From contig DAOVHJ010000192.1 in NCBI GenBank assembly GCA_030671945.1, positions 1-5,436 on the forward strand: DNA of 5,436 nt, read 5' to 3'. The stretch comes from Candidatus Heimdallarchaeota archaeon (lineage in GTDB: Archaea > Asgardarchaeota > Heimdallarchaeia > JABLTI01). The notes beneath the pieces are model-generated. The model was not told the origin of the DNA. It searched no databases and was given only the letters and a program-made list of their open reading frames with translations. Positions within the stretch are counted from its first letter, which is position 1. Each line of letters opens with the position of its first letter. Of the stretch, positions 1 to 5,254 are shown in pieces. The translations under genes were made by a program, and so were the position numbers.

Positions 1-405
1 ACTGTAAAAAACTTCGTTTCATTGATCGAAAAGGGTTTTTATGATGGTTTAACTTTTCATCGAGTAATCGATGAATTCGTTATTCAAGGTGGATGTCCTC
101 AAGGTACTGGAACAGGTGGTCCAGGTTATAAGATTCCTTGTGAAACCAGCGGTCCAAAGCAAGTACACAATAATGGTGCTTTAAGTATGGCACATGCTGG
201 TCTAAATACCGGTGGATCTCAATTTTTCGTTGTTTTAAATAAAAACAATTGTTCACATCTTGACAAGAAGCACACTGTTTTTGGTCAAACAATAAGTGGC
301 TTTGATTCTGTAGTTAGGAAAATTCAGAAAGGAGATAAAATCCTCAAAGCTACAGTGAAAGATGTGAGTGAGAAAATTAAAAATTGGGAATTAAAGAAAG
401 CGTAA
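1..405 (+). CDS. Cyclophilin-type peptidyl-prolyl cis-trans isomerase, 5'-truncated by the window edge
   Basis: This protein would catalyse cis-trans isomerisation of Xaa-Pro bonds to assist folding, most likely in the cytosol. The frame is open from base 1, and the first codons (TVKNFVSLIEKGFYDG) already match the family. The TTG at 22 is therefore not the start, and roughly 20 N-terminal residues are missing. Of 134 visible residues, the active-site landmarks are FHRVI (R21, equivalent to CypA Arg55), FVIQGG (Q29, Gln63), the GTGTGGPGY loop, GALSMAHAG, GGSQFF (Q74 and F76, Gln111 and Phe113) and HLDKKHTVFG (H91, His126). His86 stands where human CypA has Trp121, a change usually linked to weak cyclosporin binding. 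No signal peptide can be judged because the N-terminus is absent. The gene converges on the WD40 gene and ends at a hairpin with a T-run. Family assignment is very secure; the cellular client is unknown. Confidence 0.96.
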   Translation, partial: TVKNFVSLIEKGFYDGLTFHRVIDEFVIQGGCPQGTGTGGPGYKIPCETSGPKQVHNNGALSMAHAGLNTGGSQFFVVLNKNNCSHLDKKHTVFGQTISGFDSVVRKIQKGDKILKATVKDVSEKIKNWELKKA

Positions 406-425
406 TCCTTTCTTCCAATTCCTAA

Positions 426-458
426 AATTAAGGATTCATTCCTTAATTCTCTTTTTTT
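426..458 (+). terminator. Hairpin plus T7 terminator between convergent genes
   Basis: A perfect 9-bp inverted repeat (AATTAAGGA at 426-434, TCCTTAATT at 440-448) encloses a 5-nt loop. Seven T residues follow at 452-458 on the plus strand. It lies 20 bases after the cyclophilin stop and overlaps the stop codon (443-445) and last codons of the opposing WD40 gene. Archaeal RNA polymerase terminates mainly at T-runs, so the T7 is probably the functional part. The hairpin may also protect the 3' ends of both transcripts. On the minus strand there is only a weak T4 after the hairpin. Confidence 0.6.
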
Positions 459-2014
459 GGTTCTCTTTTGAAATAGGTTATTTCTGAATCCCATGATATT
501 TCTTTTCTGCAAACCGGACATGAACCAGTTACCTTTACTGCTTCTTTCATATGACTCAAATGTCCCTTCACACCACAGAAAATGCAAACACCTAATTCTG
601 AATCAAAATTCAGAGTCATTTTACACACAGGGCATCGAGCTATTTCCTCATTACAAGCCGGACAAACTAGTAAGGACTCATCTATTGGTTCTCCACAGTA
701 GAAGCATGTTTTGGTTAAATCTGTGCTAACGGAATCTAATTCTTCTTCATGAATATCTTCAGATCGTTCTTTGTGCATTGTAAAAACTCCGGTGAAGGAG
801 TTGAAAGAACCATTGATTTTTTCTTCTTTTAATAAAGTAACAATTACTTCTTCTGCAAGTGTTTGATTACAATTGTATTTTGTTTGTATGTCTGTTAAGC
901 TCATTTCTTCTTTATCTTTCATTAAGGTGAATAGCTCAGGTAATTCTTGTAACATCTTTACTCGAGTAGTTTCAGTTTCTTTATCCTGTGTTTTGCCTTC
1001 CTTTTTATCAACTAGTTTACCAAATGTTACATCCCAGACATCAGAAACAACTCGTTTCACGTTATCAAATTTTAGTGCTTCTTTTACTTGTGTGAGTAAT
1101 CGAGTATCCTTTATCCCTAACAACTCATTAATATTCCAGATTTTAATATCACCATCTACAGAAAGAGTTAGAAGTAATAAACCGTTAGAACTGAAGCTTA
1201 CATCCAAAATAGCTTCTTTATGTTCCGCGATTGTATTTATGAGGGTATTTCTCTTAGCATCCCAAATTCTTACAGTTTTATCATGGGAGCCAGCTGCAAC
1301 AATTCTCCTTACAGGATGATATGCAACTGAAGAGATTGAGGAATCTACTGATGCGATCACACTAATTTCTTTTGCTTTCTCAGCATCCCAAACTTTAACA
1401 GTTCCATCACTAGAACCTGTAACTATTACTCTGCCATCAGAACTATAGGCTAAATCTGATATTGGTCCAAAATGACCTTTTAGTTCTCCTATTTTTTTCC
1501 CGTTAGCTACTTTCCATAGTATGATTTTATGATCCCAAGATGCGGATGCTAGAACATTAGCTGTTGGTGAGAAAGCAATTTTTGTAATGGTATTTACGTG
1601 ATGTTTTAGCTCGTGAGTTTTTTTCCAACTTTTCTTAATATTCCATAATCTTATCTTGTTATCAGCAGTTGCTGATGCAAGCATTGTTCCGGTTTTGTTG
1701 ATTGCCAAGCTAGTAACTGCTCCCCAGTAACCTCTGATAATTTTAATTATGTGACCTAAATAAGCATCCCAAATTATTATTCTTCTATCCAATGAACCAG
1801 AGATTAGTAATTTTCCATCAGGGGTGAACAATAAACTAGTGATTTTTTCCTTGTGTCCTTTTAGCACTAGTAACTCTTTTTTCGATTCCACATTCCATAG
1901 TCTTATGAATCCTGAATCATATCCCGTAGCAAATACTGAGCTGTTTGGTGTAAATGTAACAGAGGTACATATTTCCACATTACTTTTTGCGATGTCTTTT
2001 GTTTGATTTGTCAT
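443..2014 (-). CDS. Seven-bladed WD40 propeller protein with winged-helix-like segment and C-terminal zinc ribbon plus RING-like module
   Basis: This is probably a protein-protein interaction scaffold; no catalytic function can be read from it. From the chosen ATG (523 aa), seven WD40 repeats occupy about residues 10-294. Each ends in a blade-closing Trp motif (RLWN, IIWD, RLWN, ILWK, KVWD, RIWD, KIWN), which makes one complete beta-propeller. A charged helical linker follows. A winged-helix-like segment (about 352-414) contains MSLTDIQTKYN and a Gly-turn-Gly wing, resembling PCI-type winged helices. The tail carries twelve metal-ligand candidates. C437, C440, C451 and C454 look like a zinc ribbon. 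C461, C464, C477, C480, H485, H488, C499 and C502 look RING-like. Neither signal peptide nor membrane segment is visible. The open frame extends to a TTG at 2092, but that codon follows a stop directly and adds residues not expected before blade 1. The ATG at 2014, with AGGATGAT upstream, fits better; the ATG at 2026 is an alternative. It is transcribed divergently from the Orc1/Cdc6-like gene. Domain calls are firm for WD40, moderate for the tail and weak for the winged helix. Confidence 0.93.
   Translation of the reverse strand: MTNQTKDIAKSNVEICTSVTFTPNSSVFATGYDSGFIRLWNVESKKELLVLKGHKEKITSLLFTPDGKLLISGSLDRRIIIWDAYLGHIIKIIRGYWGAVTSLAINKTGTMLASATADNKIRLWNIKKSWKKTHELKHHVNTITKIAFSPTANVLASASWDHKIILWKVANGKKIGELKGHFGPISDLAYSSDGRVIVTGSSDGTVKVWDAEKAKEISVIASVDSSISSVAYHPVRRIVAAGSHDKTVRIWDAKRNTLINTIAEHKEAILDVSFSSNGLLLLTLSVDGDIKIWNINELLGIKDTRLLTQVKEALKFDNVKRVVSDVWDVTFGKLVDKKEGKTQDKETETTRVKMLQELPELFTLMKDKEEMSLTDIQTKYNCNQTLAEEVIVTLLKEEKINGSFNSFTGVFTMHKERSEDIHEEELDSVSTDLTKTCFYCGEPIDESLLVCPACNEEIARCPVCKMTLNFDSELGVCIFCGVKGHLSHMKEAVKVTGSCPVCRKEISWDSEITYFKREPKKEN
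509..706 (-). other. Zinc-ribbon and RING-like Cys/His cluster encoded in the WD40 gene
   Basis: Twelve potential zinc ligands lie within 66 residues. The first four are spaced C-x2-C-x10-C-x2-C, a typical zinc ribbon (FYCG ... CPAC). The next eight are spaced C-x2-C-x12-C-x2-C-x4-H-x2-H-x10-C-x2-C, enough to bind two zinc ions in a cross-brace. The central CxxCGxxGHxxHM followed by SCPVC recalls the RING-like ends of eukaryotic WD40 proteins in the GATOR2/SEA complex, as remembered from the family. It departs from the classical RING order (C3HC4), so a plain pair of zinc ribbons is the main alternative. Confidence 0.7.
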
Positions 2015-2021
2015 TATACTA

Positions 2022-2029
2022 ATCATCCT
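2022..2029 (-). promoter_or_regulatory. Weak Shine-Dalgarno-like site deciding the WD40 gene start
   Basis: On the minus strand AGGATGAT ends 7 bases before the ATG at 2014. It resembles the archaeal AGGTGAT core with one inserted base. It favours the 2014 start over the in-frame ATG at 2026, which lies inside this site, and over the TTG at 2092, which directly follows an in-frame stop and has no such site. The match is imperfect, so support is modest. Confidence 0.4.
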
Positions 2030-2089
2030 GTTGGGTTCTTTCTTTTGTTTTCTCACATGATTTGAGCTAATTATTGGGATAAATGTTTC

Positions 2090-2195
2090 CAATTAGTTAT
2101 GTTTCTGATCTTGAAAATAATTGGTTGTTGGTGTTTTTATACCTCTCTAAAAACTAATTCATGGAATTGACTCATCCTGAAGACAATTAGTTGTG
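2090..2195. repeat. Dispersed AATTAGTT elements, candidate operator or initiator-binding sites
   Basis: CAATTAGTTATG at 2090-2101 and CAATTAGTTGTG at 2184-2195 agree at 11 of 12 bases. An inverted copy AACTAATT lies at 2152-2159, and a one-mismatch copy AATTGGTT at 2119-2126. The four copies surround the TATA-like box at 2134-2141. Spacing and double orientation suit a regulator-binding cluster, but AT-rich composition makes chance copies possible; one more CAATTAGTT occurs inside the downstream coding region near 2895-2905. Confidence 0.4.
2134..2141. promoter_or_regulatory. TATA-like box in the divergent region
   Basis: TTTTTATA on the plus strand, or TATAAAAA on the minus strand, resembles the archaeal TBP site. 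Used to the right, it would start transcription near 2165 and give a leader of about 90 nt before the ATPase ATG, compatible with the Shine-Dalgarno site there. Used to the left, it would start near 2108 and give a similar leader for the WD40 gene. Which strand is served cannot be read from the sequence. Confidence 0.35.
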
Positions 2196-2241
2196 AGCGC
2201 AAAAAATTGCTTTCCTTTGATGGACATTCCAGATTATCATT

Positions 2242-2246
2242 GAGGT
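2242..2246 (+). promoter_or_regulatory. Shine-Dalgarno site of the Orc1/Cdc6-like gene
   Basis: GAGGT ends 7 bases before the ATG at 2254, a normal spacing. It supports translation from a leadered mRNA and fixes the start. A closer ATG at 2247 is followed at once by TGA and cannot start a protein. Confidence 0.65.
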
Positions 2247-2253
2247 ATGTGAA

Positions 2254-3435
2254 ATGATATCTGATTCGATCTCCCAAAAGGTGTCATCTATTTTTACGGA
2301 TTTTAATTATAGGGATTATGAGTATGAATTATTACTTACCTCTTTCCGTGGTGTACTCACAAATCCAGGAGGAACTATTGCTCGAGTGATTCTTATTGGT
2401 CCTCCCGGTTCCGGAAAATCTTTTGTGCTGAATAATTTTCAAGCAAAGATACAAAGAAGACGAATAATAAATCGAGAAACTAATTTTCAGCTTAAATGTA
2501 TTAATGTAAACTGTATCAATCATGCTTCTACAAAAACTGTTGTTTTAGAAATTATCCAAAAAATAGATCCTTACTTTTATGCCAATATTGATGAATGCCA
2601 AACAGCTGAATTACAATACATATTAGCAGATATTTTACTTGCAAGGAAGGTTCATCTAATAGTTATTTTTGACAATATTGATGATTTAATTGAGAAGGAA
2701 CCTGAAGAAGTAAATTCTTTGATTTACGGCTTCCAAAGGTTTTCAGAAGGGAAAAACGATAATGAGCCAAACCTTTTCTCCCAAATTTTGGTTGCTCGAG
2801 ACCTAGAATTCATTGTGGAACTTGACAGAAGCGTTTTCCGAAAGATCACAACAGATGTGATTCCATTCGAACCTTACACTGCCGAACAAACTTTTCAATT
2901 AGTTAATACTTTCGTGAAGAAGAAAGTGAAACGTAAAATTTCAGAAGAAACCATCTGGTTCATAGCATTGATTGCTCGAGGAAATATGCGATTAGCCCTA
3001 GAATTAATCAAAAAAGCAAATCACTTAGCAGGTATAAAGCACTCGCTAGCTATTACACCTGAGCACATACGAGCTGTCAATAAGAAATTAACTGATTTCC
3101 ATATTACAAAACAGATGCTAGAAGAATATCCCATTGGATATAAATTGATGTTATTAACAATTGCCAGACGATTCAAGTCTGCCTCAAGAGCCTTTCTTAA
3201 TTTCCTTGATTTACCAAGTCTATACATTAGCATTTGTGAAGAATATAATCAGATGAAGAATGCCAAGTATTTTTCTGACATTCTAAACGATCTCGAGAAA
3301 ATAGCAATCATTTCTCTGCACAATGTTGAAAGAGATATTTTTCTAACACTCTCTGATATACCTGCAAATCAATTAGCAATGTACTTAGAGAAGAATCTAA
3401 AACAAAAAAGAAGAGACAAACCTTACTTCCTTTAG
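2254..3435 (+). CDS. Orc1/Cdc6-like AAA+ ATPase with altered Walker B and sensor 1
   Basis: This 393-aa protein has the size and order of archaeal Orc1/Cdc6 replication initiators: a AAA+ core, a lid, then a winged-helix DNA-binding domain. Walker A is GPPGSGKS (49-56). Walker B is IVIFDNID (136-143), where the usual catalytic glutamate (DE) is Asn141. The sensor-1 region reads LVARDLEF (179-186), with Arg where the family has Asn. The segment IPFEPYTAEQ (203-212) matches the conserved stretch after the arginine-finger region. Sensor 2 is GNMR (243-246). From about 267 the sequence follows the winged-helix pattern, including YSDxLxxLE-like FSDILNDLEKIAIIS. Those substitutions suggest ATP binding with weak or no hydrolysis. 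It may be a divergent initiator paralogue or a non-replicative relative rather than the main initiator. It is transcribed alone, opposite the WD40 gene, with 63 bp before the next gene. The ATG is set by GAGGT upstream. Family membership is likely; the exact role is inference. Confidence 0.85.
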   Translation: MISDSISQKVSSIFTDFNYRDYEYELLLTSFRGVLTNPGGTIARVILIGPPGSGKSFVLNNFQAKIQRRRIINRETNFQLKCINVNCINHASTKTVVLEIIQKIDPYFYANIDECQTAELQYILADILLARKVHLIVIFDNIDDLIEKEPEEVNSLIYGFQRFSEGKNDNEPNLFSQILVARDLEFIVELDRSVFRKITTDVIPFEPYTAEQTFQLVNTFVKKKVKRKISEETIWFIALIARGNMRLALELIKKANHLAGIKHSLAITPEHIRAVNKKLTDFHITKQMLEEYPIGYKLMLLTIARRFKSASRAFLNFLDLPSLYISICEEYNQMKNAKYFSDILNDLEKIAIISLHNVERDIFLTLSDIPANQLAMYLEKNLKQKRRDKPYFL

Positions 3436-3445
3436 TAAAAAGGAA
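3427..3445 (+). terminator. Hairpin spanning the stop codon of the Orc1/Cdc6-like gene
   Basis: A perfect 7-bp inverted repeat (TTCCTTT at 3427-3433, AAAGGAA at 3439-3445) has a 5-nt loop and covers the TAG stop at 3433-3435. No T-run follows closely, so this is a poor classical terminator. It may instead be an mRNA 3'-end structure or a chance pairing in AT-rich sequence. Confidence 0.3.
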
Positions 3446-3467
3446 TCTAAGAATTAATAGCAAATTG

Positions 3468-3474
3468 TTTAAAA
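3468..3474 (+). promoter_or_regulatory. TATA-like box for a leaderless thioredoxin reductase transcript
   Basis: TTTAAAA is centred about 28 bases before the ATG at 3499, the distance expected when transcription begins at or just before the start codon. No Shine-Dalgarno motif precedes that ATG, which agrees with a leaderless mRNA. The motif is short and the region AT-rich, so this rests mainly on its position. Confidence 0.45.
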
Positions 3475-3498
3475 CCTAGTGAAGTATTCTGATAGTAG

Positions 3499-4431
3499 AT
3501 GACAATGAAAGAATATGATATAATTTCAATTGGTGGCGGTCCTGCTGGTTTGACAGTAGGATTATATGGTAGTCGATACGGATTGAAAACGCTAGTTATT
3601 GAAAAGAAAATATTTGGGGGAGCAATGGCAATTTCACCCCTTATCGAAAATTATCCAGGGATGGAACCGATTAAAGGTACAGATTTAACTAATCGATTCA
3701 AGCAACAAGCTGCTTTTTATGGTTCCGAATTAAGGGATTTAACTGATGTTTCTAGTTTAGATCCTGATGAGAAAATAATTACTTTGAATACAGGTGAACA
3801 ATTCAAAGCTAAGGTCATAATATTCACAACTGGTAGTAGAGAAAGAAAATTAGGTGTTGAAGGAGAAGAAAAATACACAGGTAGAGGTGTTTCCTGGTGT
3901 GCTACTTGTGATGCAAACTTTTTCCGAAATAGAAAGGTCATTGTTGTTGGTGGCGGAAATTCTGCTGCCATTGAAACTCTTCATCTTGTTAAAATCGTTG
4001 GTGAAGTTTCCATAGTTCATCGTCGTGATCAGCTTCGAGCAGAAGATGCGTATATCAAGCAGATAGAAGAAGCAGAAGTTGGTTTTCATTGGAATTCTGT
4101 TGTAAAGGAAATACTTGGTGATGGTAAGAAAGTAACTGGTGTTAAATTATCTAATGTGAAAACTGAAGAAGAACAAGAAGTTCCTCTTAACGGTGTCTTT
4201 ATTTCCATTGGTTACGATCCCAACAATGAGTTAGCAGCTGAAGCCGGTATTGAGCTGAACGAGAATGGTTATATTATTGTTGACAACAAAATGCAAACAA
4301 ATATCGAAGGAATATACGCTGCCGGAGATATAACCGGTGGTCAAAAACAACTTACCGTTTCAACTGGTCAAGCTACTTCTGCAACTATGAATGCTTTCCT
4401 ATACATGCATGGCGGTAGTTGGTATAAATAG
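3499..4431 (+). CDS. trxB: Thioredoxin reductase, NADPH-type FAD flavoprotein
   Basis: This enzyme transfers electrons from NADPH through FAD and a redox-active disulfide to thioredoxin or a thioredoxin-like partner in the cytosol. The 310-aa length is normal for the low-molecular-weight family. The FAD-binding GGGPAG (12-17) follows the first beta strand. The catalytic disulfide is CATC (134-137). The NAD(P)-binding GGGNSA (151-156) is followed by HRRDQLR (174-180), whose HRRxxxR form reads the 2'-phosphate of NADPH. The C-terminal FAD motif is GIYAAGDITGG (271-281). All key residues are present, so it should be active. The ATG at 3499 is preferred by its distance to a TATA-like box; the ATG at 3505 is also possible and changes only two residues. 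Its thioredoxin partner is not in the window. It reads in the same direction as mfnB, but a hairpin with a T-rich tract lies between them, suggesting separate transcription. A ferredoxin-dependent or other TrxR-like role is less likely given HRRxxxR. Confidence 0.95.
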   Translation: MTMKEYDIISIGGGPAGLTVGLYGSRYGLKTLVIEKKIFGGAMAISPLIENYPGMEPIKGTDLTNRFKQQAAFYGSELRDLTDVSSLDPDEKIITLNTGEQFKAKVIIFTTGSRERKLGVEGEEKYTGRGVSWCATCDANFFRNRKVIVVGGGNSAAIETLHLVKIVGEVSIVHRRDQLRAEDAYIKQIEEAEVGFHWNSVVKEILGDGKKVTGVKLSNVKTEEEQEVPLNGVFISIGYDPNNELAAEAGIELNENGYIIVDNKMQTNIEGIYAAGDITGGQKQLTVSTGQATSATMNAFLYMHGGSWYK

Positions 4432-4440
4432 AGATTAAGT

Positions 4441-4469
4441 GTTGTTTCTTCAAACAACCTTTATCTTTT
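4441..4469 (+). terminator. Hairpin plus T-rich tract after trxB
   Basis: GTTGTTT (4441-4447) pairs perfectly with AAACAAC (4452-4458) around a CTTC tetraloop, starting 10 bases after the trxB stop. A T-rich tract (4460-4469, with TTTT at 4466-4469, and another TTTT at 4473-4476) follows. This suits 3'-end formation of trxB. It also argues that this stretch is not the coding start of the next gene, although its frame is open. Confidence 0.5.
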
Positions 4470-4507
4470 CAATTTTGTCTATTGTAAATTGTAATAATGA
4501 ATCTTGG

Positions 4508-5239
4508 ATGGTTTTGTTTAGTTTGAAGCTTTTAGTTTCCCCACAAAATACTTCTGAAGCAGTGGAATGTGTTAGTGGTGAAGCTGACATTATAGATGTG
4601 AAAAATCCTTCTGAGGGTTCTCTTGGAGCTAATTTTCCATGGATTATTAGAGAGATTCGTAGTATTGTTCCAGATCATATTCCGCTTAGTGCTACACTAG
4701 GGGATGTTCCGTATAAACCTGGAACGGTGGCTTTAGCAGCGCTAGGAGCGGCTCATGCTGGTGCGGCTTACATTAAAGTTGGATTGTTTGGAACCAAAAC
4801 TGTAACAGAAGCAATTGAGGTTATGTCAGCTGTTACTAAAACTGTTGTTGAGTACCAATTACCCGTTTCAGTTGTTGCAGCTGGATATGCGGAAGGAGAA
4901 GAAATCGGATGCATCAATCCTTCACTTATCCCTGAAATTGCTCATAAATCATCTTCGGATTTCGCTATGATTGATACTTATAACAAAGAAAATGGCAAAA
5001 CTATTTTCGATATTTTATCAAATGAGGATTTGAAACTCTTCATTGAACATTCTAAGAAGTGGAAATTAGGAAGCGCTTTAGGGGGCTCAATAACATTAGC
5101 ACATATTCCCATTCTGAAGAAATTAAAACCAGATATAGTTGGCATTCGGGGAGCAGTATGTGATAACAATGATAGAATTAAGGGTGAAATTCGTTCACAT
5201 CTTATACTTGAATTTAATAAGAAACTGAAAGATCTATGA
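4508..5239 (+). CDS. mfnB: (5-formylfuran-3-yl)methyl phosphate synthase (4-HFC-P synthase), methanofuran biosynthesis
   Basis: MfnB is a cytosolic TIM-barrel enzyme that condenses two glyceraldehyde-3-phosphate molecules into 4-(hydroxymethyl)-2-furancarboxaldehyde phosphate, the furan precursor of methanofuran. The family signature is unmistakable: IIDVKNPSEGSLGANFPW (28-45), ATLGDVPYKPGT (62-73), YIKVGLFG (88-95), VVAAGYA (122-128), MIDT (154-157) and DIVGIRGAVC (209-218). Lys32, Lys90, Asp156 and Lys160 match, with a constant offset of five, the catalytic residues of Methanocaldococcus MfnB as I recall them (Lys27 the Schiff-base lysine, Lys85, Asp151, Lys155). All are present, so activity is expected. 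The open frame reaches back to a GTG at 4439, but those 23 extra codons overlap a hairpin and T-tract and match nothing in the family. The ATG at 4508 gives 243 aa, close to the family's roughly 235. A TTG at 4523 would match even more exactly. No Shine-Dalgarno site is seen. The product implies use of a formyl-methanofuran C1 route. Confidence 0.93.
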   Translation: MVLFSLKLLVSPQNTSEAVECVSGEADIIDVKNPSEGSLGANFPWIIREIRSIVPDHIPLSATLGDVPYKPGTVALAALGAAHAGAAYIKVGLFGTKTVTEAIEVMSAVTKTVVEYQLPVSVVAAGYAEGEEIGCINPSLIPEIAHKSSSDFAMIDTYNKENGKTIFDILSNEDLKLFIEHSKKWKLGSALGGSITLAHIPILKKLKPDIVGIRGAVCDNNDRIKGEIRSHLILEFNKKLKDL

Positions 5240-5254
5240 TTTATTCTTCAGCGA

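Larger units (their letters stand above)
2015..2253. promoter_or_regulatory. Divergent intergenic region between the WD40 gene and the Orc1/Cdc6-like gene
   Basis: This AT-rich 239-bp stretch has no supported gene and must hold the promoters of both flanking genes. It contains TTTTTATA at 2134-2141, which reads TATAAAAA on the other strand. It also contains AATTAGTT-type repeats at 2091-2098, 2119-2126, 2152-2159 and 2185-2192, and a direct repeat TCATCCTG at 2023-2030 and 2172-2179. Origins of replication often lie next to orc1/cdc6 genes in archaea. I see no canonical origin-recognition box with a G-run here, so an origin is only a possibility. Confidence 0.6.

Noticed and set aside
873..1319. 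A 148-codon open frame on the plus strand inside the WD40 gene
   Set aside because: It lies antisense to the well-supported propeller blades, and its Ser/Leu/Phe-rich translation is typical of a shadow frame.
2015..2092. Extension of the WD40 protein to a TTG start at 2092
   Set aside because: The TTG directly follows an in-frame stop, has no ribosome-binding site, and the added 26 residues precede the first blade without matching the repeat pattern.
2197..2211. Possible small hairpin GCAA-AAAA-TTGC upstream of the ATPase gene
   Set aside because: The stem has only 4 bp and no T-run or conserved context; chance is the simpler explanation.
2015..2253. Replication origin next to the Orc1/Cdc6-like gene
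   Set aside because: Position suits an origin, but no origin-recognition box with its palindrome and G-run is visible, and no skew can be judged from this short window. It is kept only as a possibility under the repeat finding.
2381..3297. CTCGAG occurs four times in the Orc1/Cdc6-like gene (2381, 2795, 2975, 3292), three times as TTGCTCGAG, and once more at 961
   Set aside because: This is more than expected for AT-rich DNA, but the three longer copies all encode Ala-Arg followed by a G-starting codon in the same frame (IARV, VARD, IARG). Codon preference for GCT and CGA explains it better than a binding or modification site.
4439..4507. N-terminal extension of mfnB from a GTG start, giving a hydrophobic 23-residue lead that could look like a signal peptide
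   Set aside because: The stretch overlaps a perfect hairpin and T-rich tract, and the family begins just before the LKLLVSP strand. A cytosolic TIM-barrel enzyme needs no signal peptide. The open frame is likely chance.
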